Shown here piece by piece: positions 6,001 through 13,771 of a stretch of DNA of 23,118 nt; position 1 is the first letter of the stretch, and each line of letters begins with the position of its first letter. The notes beneath the pieces are model-generated. The model did no database searches. It had not been told where the DNA came from and was given only the letters and a program-made list of their open reading frames with translations. Location: positions 1 to 23,118 of the forward strand of contig JAYTOP010000053.1 of NCBI GenBank assembly GCA_043747745.1, given 5' to 3'. Position numbers and translations under genes: made by a program. This DNA comes from SZAS-103 sp043747745 (lineage in GTDB: Bacteria > Pseudomonadota > Gammaproteobacteria > Xanthomonadales > Xanthomonadaceae).

Positions 6001-7758
6001 TCAAAACCGCGCATTCTCCAGCGGCCGTTCCCGATGCATCAGCGCCCATTCCGAATGCTCGGCCAGTGCGGCTTCGCCGAGTTCGCGGAGAATTTCGCGC
6101 TTGCCGCCTGCATCGTTGGTGGCGTCGAGCCTGGTGCGCGCGTTGGCGAAGATGTCGCGCATGTAGCGATACTGCTTGGCCAGTTCCTTGTCGCCCTTGC
6201 GATACGCGTACGACTCGCTCGCTGCGGCGACGATCGCCAGTACGCCCATCACCGACACCAGCAATGACGTGTTGTCGCTGCCGAGCTGGCGCTGGAACAA
6301 CGCCAGCAGGACGCCGGTCGAAATGCTCGCCCACAGGCAGGACCGGCCCAAGCTTTGCGATGCGCGATGCATGCGGCTGCGATGCTCGGTCTTGCGCGCG
6401 TAGTAATCGAGCTGGCCGCCAATGCCCGGCGCGCCGACCCATTCGTCGACGACCGTTGCCAACGCCGCATCGGATGCCGGAGCGCGATCGTCGCTGTCCA
6501 GGCTCGCCGCGCGCATCACGTTGCGGATCCAACCGAGTTCGATGTCCTGCTTGCGCAGGAAATTGTCGTGCGCGAATGCGCTGGAGCCGGCTTCGACGAT
6601 CCCGGCGCGCTGCCACCAGCGCTGCACGCGCAACCCTTCGGCGAGCGCCCGATCGTCGACATACTTGCGATGCCAGTCGCGCCGGTGCGCCAGCCACGCC
6701 AGCAGCACGCCCGCACCGAACAGCGCGATGAACACATAGATCCCGTAGAACTGGTACGGCAGGTCGGTCGGCAGGTCGGAGTACGAGACGAATGCAACGC
6801 CCGTCAACGCCGCCAGCACGTGCGTGCTGCGCATCGCCCACAGCACGCGCTTCTGGAAATGGATCGCGAGTCCGTCGGCTGCCGCAAACAACCGGTCCAG
6901 CACGTCGCCGCTGGTGCCATGCGCGTCGCTTCCGAATGCCGTCGCATCCGGTTGGATTTCATCCGCGTAGGCATGCTGGTCGTGGTTGAACTCCTGCATG
7001 CGCGCGAACATGCGATGGAATTCCTCCGGCATGCCTTCGTCGGCCGGACACGCATGCTTCTGGCTGATCCAGCGCGTCTGCAGCGGCGTGAGCGATGCCA
7101 AGGGAGCTTGCATCGCGCCACTGGCGTCCGTGCGCGAACAGACGATGTGATAGACGATGCTCTCATCGATATTGTCCAGCGCCGCGCGTGCGTTGCGGCG
7201 GCGTTCGACCAGGCCCGGCATGACGCCGTGGAGCGCGTAGCGGACGACTTGCGCGGTGCCGCCGAGCAGTTCCGATTCGCGACCGTCCCACAAGGTCAGC
7301 AGGATGTGGCAGTGGCTGGCGACGTACACGCCGGCCTGCGCGTATTGGCGGTCGCGCGCTTCGCCATGCATGGCGATGGACGCCAGGGTATTGCCGCGCA
7401 CCAGCGGCAAGTGCACGACCTCGGCGCGTTCGCACAGTTCGGCGAACGCGGTACGGCTTTCTGCATCGAAATCCTCGATGTATGAGGTCGGCTCCAGCGG
7501 TAATGGCGCGATCAATCGCGCGCCCGCAACGAGCGCTTCGCGTGCGACCAATTGATCGCCGCCTTCCGCCAGCGCAGAGAGCACCACCAGCGGCAGTCCG
7601 GGGAAATCGTGCTTGAGATATGCGAAGAAATCTCGAACCTGCTGCCGAATTGGCTCGATCTCGCTTACAGCCAGGTTGCGATGGCTGGTGACGCCAACCA
7701 CCAGCGGTATGTCCGTCAGGGAGCTTGCGTCGCTCAACGGGATCGTTTCCTCGGCCAC
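6001..7758 (-). CDS. SLOG-domain protein with four membrane segments (SLATT-type effector)
   Basis: A 585-residue protein. The start is GTG at 7758; an in-frame TGA lies two codons upstream, so no earlier start exists. Residues about 17-190 resemble the SLOG (SMF/DprA-LOG) nucleotide-binding Rossmann fold. They show a first strand with VVGVTSHRNL, a glycine/acid loop SALAEGGDQLVAREAL (61-76), then GARLIAPLPLEP and a late strand HILLTLWDGRES. The second half has four hydrophobic segments in two pairs (about 305-326, 337-358, 471-488, 499-517). Each pair is followed by an amphipathic charged helix, as in SLATT (SMODS/SLOG-associating two-TM) domains. That family is predicted to form membrane pores when the partner domain senses a nucleotide; this is family knowledge, not shown here. 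It is the last gene of the five-gene cluster, 164 bp behind the acidic ORF. Confidence 0.75.
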   Translation of the reverse strand: MAEETIPLSDASSLTDIPLVVGVTSHRNLAVSEIEPIRQQVRDFFAYLKHDFPGLPLVVLSALAEGGDQLVAREALVAGARLIAPLPLEPTSYIEDFDAESRTAFAELCERAEVVHLPLVRGNTLASIAMHGEARDRQYAQAGVYVASHCHILLTLWDGRESELLGGTAQVVRYALHGVMPGLVERRRNARAALDNIDESIVYHIVCSRTDASGAMQAPLASLTPLQTRWISQKHACPADEGMPEEFHRMFARMQEFNHDQHAYADEIQPDATAFGSDAHGTSGDVLDRLFAAADGLAIHFQKRVLWAMRSTHVLAALTGVAFVSYSDLPTDLPYQFYGIYVFIALFGAGVLLAWLAHRRDWHRKYVDDRALAEGLRVQRWWQRAGIVEAGSSAFAHDNFLRKQDIELGWIRNVMRAASLDSDDRAPASDAALATVVDEWVGAPGIGGQLDYYARKTEHRSRMHRASQSLGRSCLWASISTGVLLALFQRQLGSDNTSLLVSVMGVLAIVAAASESYAYRKGDKELAKQYRYMRDIFANARTRLDATNDAGGKREILRELGEAALAEHSEWALMHRERPLENARF

Positions 7759-7922
7759 GCATCAAGCCCGTTTTGGATTCCGCGATCGCAGTTCCGTAGG
7801 CCCATCGCATTGAATGGATGCGTCGCACGCGCTGCAGGTTTTGCTTTCAAGGAATCGACAGTGTCCGGTTGAACGGGCGCGGAGCGGAAGTCGCTGCACG
7901 ACGTTCGCTCCGCGTCCCCATG

Positions 7923-8099
7923 CTAGTGATTGACGATCTTCGGATCCGTGGCGCTCCGACCGACGGGAGACCCTACAGACACCGCTTCCACACTGGCGTC
8001 GTTCCCGCTGTCGTCTTGCCCTGCATCAGCGGATGGATCGGCGTCTGCATCTGCATCGGAAATTTCGTCGTCCGGATCTGGGTTGTGGATGTTGGACAT
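7923..8099 (-). CDS. small acidic, probably disordered protein (58 residues)
   Basis: The ATG at 8099 is preceded by CTGGAGACAGCGC, a good GGAG Shine-Dalgarno at 8-nt spacing, which is why I call this short frame real. The 58 residues begin MSNIHNPDPDDEISDADADA and are dominated by Asp, Ala and Ser. There are no hydrophobic stretches or aromatic residues, so a folded domain is unlikely. It stands between the TIR-TPR gene (183 bp upstream) and the SLOG membrane protein gene (164 bp downstream), on the same strand. A role as inhibitor, adaptor or DNA mimic can be imagined, but nothing in the sequence proves one. Confidence 0.55.
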   Translation of the reverse strand: MSNIHNPDPDDEISDADADADPSADAGQDDSGNDASVEAVSVGSPVGRSATDPKIVNH

Positions 8100-8282
8100 G
8101 CGCTGTCTCCAGGGATGATGGGGGTGACTTGTTGCCAACTGGCTTGCGCTCGCGCTCACTTCGGCTGATCGCCACTGCATCGTACAGCGAGCCGAATGGC
8201 TCGGCGAGTTTCAGTGGGCGGGGAGTCCGTCGCGACGATTCCAGGGACTGCCATGCCTTTTGCACGCGTACACGATGCCGCT

Positions 8283-10502
8283 TCATGGACGCAACGTCTT
8301 GCCGGATGCAGCCTGCAATTGCGACTGGACTCCGGCATTGACCGGATAGTCGATGCCCTCGCGCTTGAGCAAGTCCAGCGTCGCAAGATCGCGATAGCCG
8401 CTCTTCCATAGTTGCTGGACAATCAGCTGTGCCTCCGGCTTCCTGCCCAGCCCAATCAACGCCTCGACCTGCAATGCGAGCAGCCGCGGATCGCCGCGTC
8501 CAGTTTTCACACCCTGGAGCGCTCGCAACGCGTCGTCGCGCAGTTGCTGTGCGGCCTGCAGGTCGGCATTGACGCTCGCCAGCAGCTTGACGCTCGCCAG
8601 CAGCAACCGGGCACCAACGACTGCCAACATGATCGAGCGATCGTCGGGACTGTTCGCAAGCAGCGGTTCGAGTATCGCCAGCGCCGCCTGCGCCTGCGCG
8701 CGCGCCGCATCGGCATCGCCAGCGACGCGTTCCTGCGCAGCATGTTCGATCTGCGCCTCGGCGTATTCGCCCTGCCAGTCGGTATTGGCCGCGTCGTGCC
8801 TGGTCAATGCGAGAAAGATCGACAGCGACTGCGCGATCAGCGAGCTGGCCGTGGGCAGGTCGCCGCTGAGGCGTTTCAGCCGGCTCAGCTGCGCGGAATA
8901 CAGCGCTGCGTCGCGTTGAAAGCCCGTATTGGTCGGGTCGACCTTGGTCAAGTCGGTGGCGATAGCCACCGCCTGTTGCAGGTTCGCGATGCCCGCCTCG
9001 CTATCGCCAGCCAGGGCCAACGTGCGTCCAAGGATTGCACGCACGACCAACATGCTTTCGCGCTGATCGTTGTTCTTCGGATCGCGCGCGGACAGTCCGG
9101 ACTCGATCGCATCATCGGCGCGGTATTCGGCGATCGCCGCAGCAAGATCGCCACGCATCAGCGCCAGTTTGCCGAGGTTGTTGTGCGCAGTGCCCAGCTG
9201 TGCCGTCCACCGCGTGTTGACGGCACCGCCGGCCACCAACAGCTTGCTCTGGGCCAGCATGCTGCGGTACTGGGCGTCGGCTTCATCGATCTTGCCGCGC
9301 GCTTCGAGGACGTGGCCCATGTTGTTGTCGATGAGTGTCAATTGAAAGAGCAGTTCCCGGTCGTTCGACGGGTGCGATGGGTTGCGCTGCAGGACGTTTT
9401 GCGCGGATTCGAAACTGCGTTGTGCGGTATCGAGCCGTCCCTGGTACCAGTCGGTCATGCCGACAAAGGCCAGTACGCGCGAGTAGGCGATCTGTCGCGC
9501 GATGTCGCCCGGGGCCGCTTCGGCCAATGCGCCCGAGAGCTTCGCGGCAGCCTGGTACGACTCCATCGCCGCAGGCAGATGGCCCTGGTCCAGGCGCACG
9601 CTGCCGATTTTTTCCAGCGCCTTGGCGCGCTGCATCAGCGCTTCGTCGGTCACGTCGGCGGTCGGCAGCGACGCGAAGTATTTCATCGCCCGATCGTCGA
9701 CCGCTTCCATGATGTCCAGGCGCTGCACCTGGGCCAATTTGTCATTGAGGTCGCCGAGCATGAAATCCGCCAGGCTTTCAGCCTGTTTCTGGCGACGCTC
9801 GGCGGCTTCGCGCGCGACTACGGCATTGATCGCAAGCGCAGTCGTGACCAGCATCAACAGCAAGGCCAGCGTGGTGATCGCCGCCATGCGCTGGATGCGC
9901 CGCTGCTGCTCCCGCTGCTTGAGCGCGTCGAGGCCGATATCGAGCAGTCCGGAAATCAGCTTGAGTTTTGCGTTGGCCTTGCCGTCCTTCCCCGGCCGCG
10001 CGTCGGCAGCGATCGGCTCGCTGCGTTCCTGCGTCAGCTGGCCGTCGGCGCCGATCCGGAAGCGCAGCGCCGGTGCGAAACATTCCTCGGCCGCGCGCCC
10101 TGCAAGATCGCTGGCGTTCGGCTCGCCATCGACGATCAGGCACAGGATGGGGCTGGATTTGTGCAGTCGCCTGAACGCGAGGACTTCCTCGTTGACCCAC
10201 AGCGACGTCGCGGAGCGCGGCGAACACACGACGATGAGTGCGGCCGATTGCGCAAGTGCCTCGTTGACCTTGCCACTGAGATCGGTCGCGCTCGGCAACT
10301 CGTCGCGATCGCGAAAGATCGGCGCAAGCCGACGCGAGATGATGCCGGTCGGCGTTTGCGTGCCGACCAGGCGCGCGGGCACGCGATAGGTTTCCAGCGC
10401 CTTGTGCAACCACTGCGCCCAAGCCTGGTCCTGGTGGCTGTAGCTGATGAAGGCGCGGTACTTGTATCCGGCAATCGTCATGTCGCTTTCATCGTCCGCC
10501 AT
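8283..10502 (-). CDS. TIR domain protein with membrane segment and TPR-like repeats
   Basis: From the ATG at 10502 the product has 739 residues. A TTG at 10514 and an ATG at 10481 (preceded by GAAAGCGAC) are other possible starts. An N-terminal TIR domain (about 15-145) begins YKYRAFISYSHQDQAWAQWL. It carries LAPIFRDRDELPSATDL and the WVNEE signature, with Trp102 and Glu106 at the position of the catalytic glutamate of NAD-cleaving TIRs. A single hydrophobic segment lies at about 205-232. Beyond it a conserved bridge (QAESLADFMLGDLNDKLAQV, then RLDIMEAV) opens a long alpha-helical region with TPR-like units such as GDLAAAIAEYRADDAIESGL. With one membrane span the TPR part would lie outside the cytoplasm. 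It follows the STAND gene by 65 bp, and the two share the membrane/TPR half. Confidence 0.85.
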   Translation of the reverse strand: MADDESDMTIAGYKYRAFISYSHQDQAWAQWLHKALETYRVPARLVGTQTPTGIISRRLAPIFRDRDELPSATDLSGKVNEALAQSAALIVVCSPRSATSLWVNEEVLAFRRLHKSSPILCLIVDGEPNASDLAGRAAEECFAPALRFRIGADGQLTQERSEPIAADARPGKDGKANAKLKLISGLLDIGLDALKQREQQRRIQRMAAITTLALLLMLVTTALAINAVVAREAAERRQKQAESLADFMLGDLNDKLAQVQRLDIMEAVDDRAMKYFASLPTADVTDEALMQRAKALEKIGSVRLDQGHLPAAMESYQAAAKLSGALAEAAPGDIARQIAYSRVLAFVGMTDWYQGRLDTAQRSFESAQNVLQRNPSHPSNDRELLFQLTLIDNNMGHVLEARGKIDEADAQYRSMLAQSKLLVAGGAVNTRWTAQLGTAHNNLGKLALMRGDLAAAIAEYRADDAIESGLSARDPKNNDQRESMLVVRAILGRTLALAGDSEAGIANLQQAVAIATDLTKVDPTNTGFQRDAALYSAQLSRLKRLSGDLPTASSLIAQSLSIFLALTRHDAANTDWQGEYAEAQIEHAAQERVAGDADAARAQAQAALAILEPLLANSPDDRSIMLAVVGARLLLASVKLLASVNADLQAAQQLRDDALRALQGVKTGRGDPRLLALQVEALIGLGRKPEAQLIVQQLWKSGYRDLATLDLLKREGIDYPVNAGVQSQLQAASGKTLRP

Positions 10503-10567
10503 GCTGTCGATCAAGAGGTGCCGGCATCGTCATGGATCGACAGCGCAATCCCTTGCCACGCAGCATG

Positions 10568-13500
10568 TCAGCCACCCTTCGACGCGCGCGCCGCCGCGAT
10601 CAAGGCCCCCAGTTCGCGCATGTCCGCGAGATTCCTTGCCTCTTCCGATACGCTTTCGATCAACTTTGCCGCCGCGTCCAGGGCAGCGTCCCGCTGCGCA
10701 TGCCCGATAGGTTGTGCAAGCGCACTGACGTAGAGCGCATAGGCATAGGCGGACCGGAACGAGGTTTCCTGTGCGCCGGCCTGCTCTTGAGCGCGGTAAT
10801 AATCGAGCGCGGGTTGCAGGACCATCAAGGCGTCGGCGCTGCGTGACTGCAGCACCAGCGCATGCGCGATCGCTGCGAGGGCGCGTGAAGTTTCATCGAG
10901 CGGGTCGGCGTAGGAGTTCGGGTCGGCAGGCACCGCCAGCCAGCGCCGCGCGAGCACCTCGGCCTGCACGCCGTGGCCCCGCAGCAACGCCGAGAATGCG
11001 GCGGTGCGCAGGGCCGCGCGCAGGAAATTGTCGCGCAGCAGGATCGCGCTCCGGTTCTGCTCCGGAACGGCGACCTTGCCGATGGCGTCGGCCACCGCCG
11101 AGGCGTTAGCCAGGGATTCTTCGCGATCCCCCTGAAAGTATTGCAGGCGGCTGCGCAGCAATTGCTCGCCAGCGGCAAGGACATCACGCCGGGGATCGCC
11201 TGGCTGAAATGTTCCGATCAATTCATTGCGATCGCGAACGAAGGACTGCAGCGATTTCTCCGCGGCCGCCTGGTCTCCCGCCCGGGCTTGCAGGGCCGCC
11301 AGCGTGCCCCATCGGTTCCACACGACCGGGCCCAGGCTGGACGGTCGGCGTGGATCCTGCTCCAGCGCCAGCGCAGCGCGCATGGTCGCCATCGATTGCG
11401 CGACTCGGCCCTGCTCGAGTTGCACGTCGCCGAGCTGGCCCTTGCCACCGGTCCAGAACTGCCAAGATGCCAGATCCGCAGGGTTGAAACGCACGAGGTC
11501 CTCCCCGGCCTGCTCGGCGCGATTGGCATAGTCGACCGCGCCAACCGCGTCGTGCTTTCGTGAAGCGAGGCTACCCAGCAGCTGCGCGGCGTAATAGCGG
11601 TTGCCGAGAGAACGCAGGTCGTTGGGGCGCTGGGCGAGGACTTTTTCGGCCAGATCGAAGACTTGTTGTTCGAGTTTCTGCGCTTCTTCGATGCGGTCCA
11701 GGTCTACGACGTGACGGGCCTCGGAATCGGCAACGTCGGCGTAGGCCGCAGCTGCGTCGAGGTCGGTCAAGTTCAGTGCGCCCAGACCCTTGAGGATGTC
11801 CCGCGCCTCGTCGCAAATCGCCACAGAGCGTTTCCGGTCGGCCTCGGTGTGGCTCAGGAAGTTGAGCGTGTTCGCGTAGAGCAACTTGGCCTGGCGCGAG
11901 CCTGCCCGCGAATGCGCCAGTGGCCGCAGCAGATCCGCCGCCTTGTTCAGCAGGTTGGCGTCGCTGCGGTTGGCACCGCCGCTGTTGCCCCCGGTGCCCA
12001 GATCGTAATTCGCCAGGGCCAGACCAATCGTCACCGCCTCGCCATGGTCGCCGGCGTCGTATTGCTTCTGGAACACGTTCCGCGCCTCGGTGAAGCTTTT
12101 GCGGGAGGCATCGAGTGCGCCGCTGCCGTTCTGGGCCTCGCCCTCGCGGAGCAGCGCCATTGCGCGGTAGGCCTCGGTCTTGGGCGTCACCAGCTGCGCC
12201 GGCAACCCGTCGTAGTAGCCGACCGTCTTGTGCGCGAGCTTGCCCAGCGTGTCAAGCCGACCGGTAGGCGCGAGTTCCGCGTAGAAGTCCTCGATCAGGA
12301 AGCCCACCAGCTTTTCTGCGTCGCCACGCGATTTCTGCGCGGCGGCGTCTGCGGCGCGGGCACGCTGCCAGTTGACCCAGCCGAACGCAGCGCCGGCGAT
12401 GGCGACCACCATCAGCACCGCGCAGACGCTCGCGATCATGCGTGCGCGCACCAGCGCGCGATGGGTCGCGGCCTCACGTTCCTGTTGCGCAGCCAGCTGG
12501 CCTTGCGCCGCATCAAGCGCCTCGCGCTCTTGGCGCAGCGTACGGCTGGCGAGGACGACGCCGCACAGCACGTCGTGGGTGAGTTCGACGCGGCGCATGT
12601 CGAGGCGTTCCTCGATGCGCAACAGGCGGCGATCGACGAGTGTCGCCAACGCTTCGGGCGCGGCTCCCGCAAGGGCAAGCGCCTTGATCACGCGCTCTTC
12701 GACGAGGCTCTCGCGGTAGCCCGACTCAGTCAGCAATTCGTCTTCGATCACCCGTCGCACGCCCGCGGGCTGATCGGCGAGCGTACGCTCATAAAATTCC
12801 GTCAGGATGGTGTCACGCGAGCCGGCTAGCAGATCGGCGGAAATCTCGGAGCGTGCCTGCGCGAGACGCACAGTGTTCAATTCGCGGCAGACCAGGCTGA
12901 GCAACGAGGGTTCGATCTCCGCGTTGGCCAGTTCTGAGCCGCCAGCGACGAAACGCACGATCGACTCGGCCACTTCCTGCGACACCAGCTTGCCACCGGG
13001 TTTCACGACGGCGCTCAGTGCCTGCGCGCCGGTCATCCGCGCGAGCCGCATCCGGTTCTGGGTGATCGATGGCATGATCGTTTTCACGCCTTCGAGGTGC
13101 GCAAGATAATCCTCGCGCAACGCAATCAGGAGGCGGTAATCGGCGCGCGCGAAATCGAAATCTTCCGCTGCGTTGTCGTCGTTTTCGATGCGCGCTTCAA
13201 GCGCCGCAGGCGGACGGTTTTCAACTAGGTCGGCGAGATCGTCGAGGAATTGTTTCGCGCGCAGCCGTCCTGCGTCATCGGCGTGGCCGAGGGTGAAGAT
13301 TTCCTCGAACTGGTCGAAGATCAGCAGCGGCATCAACACGTGTCCGTCGGCATCGCGCAACAGGTCGTCGCGATGGTGCATGAACTCCCACAGCGATTCG
13401 CCCTCGATCGCGCTGCCGGGCCGGGTCCAGGCACCAGCGACCGCCGCCGCCTTCATGATCGCCTGCTTGATCTGCTCGGAAGGCGTCGGCGATTGCGGTG

Positions 13501-13771
13501 CGTAATCAATGCGCACATAGACCGGACAAAAACCTTCCGCGCGCAATCGCGGCACGATGCCGGCGCGCAGCAACGAGGTCTTGCCAAGGCCGGACTGTCC
13601 GAACAGGACGGTCAGCAATTTGCGCTGCACGCGGCGGCAGAGTTCGCCGGTTTCCTCGTCGCGGCCGTGGAAATAGGCGAGCGTTTCCTCGGAATACGAG
13701 AACAGGCCGAGCCACGGGTTTTGCGGGTCGGTGGTAACTGCAGCAACGCTGTTCGTATTGGCGGCGCTCAC
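10568..13771 (-). CDS. STAND NTPase (nSTAND1 type) with membrane segment and TPR-like tail
   Basis: The start is GTG at 13771. It overlaps the upstream TGA as GTGA, and GGGAG lies 6 nt before it; the open frame further upstream is a shadow of the SIR2-TIR gene. The 1067-residue product opens with NPWLGLFSYSEETLAYFHGR, the usual entry of novel STAND NTPase 1 proteins. Walker A is GQSGLGKTS (58-66), Walker B is LLIFDQFEE (149-157), and a VELTHDVL motif near 396-403 ends the NTPase module. A coiled-coil-prone stretch (411-440) leads to one hydrophobic segment (about 445-465). The bridge AEKLVGFLIEDFYAEL-APTGRLDTLGKL and a long helical TPR-like region complete the protein. STAND proteins are ATP-dependent switches that oligomerise on sensing a trigger. 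Here it is sandwiched between two TIR-containing genes and tightly coupled to the first. Confidence 0.88.
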   Translation of the reverse strand: MSAANTNSVAAVTTDPQNPWLGLFSYSEETLAYFHGRDEETGELCRRVQRKLLTVLFGQSGLGKTSLLRAGIVPRLRAEGFCPVYVRIDYAPQSPTPSEQIKQAIMKAAAVAGAWTRPGSAIEGESLWEFMHHRDDLLRDADGHVLMPLLIFDQFEEIFTLGHADDAGRLRAKQFLDDLADLVENRPPAALEARIENDDNAAEDFDFARADYRLLIALREDYLAHLEGVKTIMPSITQNRMRLARMTGAQALSAVVKPGGKLVSQEVAESIVRFVAGGSELANAEIEPSLLSLVCRELNTVRLAQARSEISADLLAGSRDTILTEFYERTLADQPAGVRRVIEDELLTESGYRESLVEERVIKALALAGAAPEALATLVDRRLLRIEERLDMRRVELTHDVLCGVVLASRTLRQEREALDAAQGQLAAQQEREAATHRALVRARMIASVCAVLMVVAIAGAAFGWVNWQRARAADAAAQKSRGDAEKLVGFLIEDFYAELAPTGRLDTLGKLAHKTVGYYDGLPAQLVTPKTEAYRAMALLREGEAQNGSGALDASRKSFTEARNVFQKQYDAGDHGEAVTIGLALANYDLGTGGNSGGANRSDANLLNKAADLLRPLAHSRAGSRQAKLLYANTLNFLSHTEADRKRSVAICDEARDILKGLGALNLTDLDAAAAYADVADSEARHVVDLDRIEEAQKLEQQVFDLAEKVLAQRPNDLRSLGNRYYAAQLLGSLASRKHDAVGAVDYANRAEQAGEDLVRFNPADLASWQFWTGGKGQLGDVQLEQGRVAQSMATMRAALALEQDPRRPSSLGPVVWNRWGTLAALQARAGDQAAAEKSLQSFVRDRNELIGTFQPGDPRRDVLAAGEQLLRSRLQYFQGDREESLANASAVADAIGKVAVPEQNRSAILLRDNFLRAALRTAAFSALLRGHGVQAEVLARRWLAVPADPNSYADPLDETSRALAAIAHALVLQSRSADALMVLQPALDYYRAQEQAGAQETSFRSAYAYALYVSALAQPIGHAQRDAALDAAAKLIESVSEEARNLADMRELGALIAAARASKGG

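Noticed and set aside
8412..10733. A 773-codon plus-strand open frame opposite the TIR-TPR gene
   Set aside because: It mirrors the minus-strand gene, is rich in Arg/Gln/His as expected from an antisense frame of GC-rich DNA, and shows no domain; the minus strand has clear TIR and TPR features.
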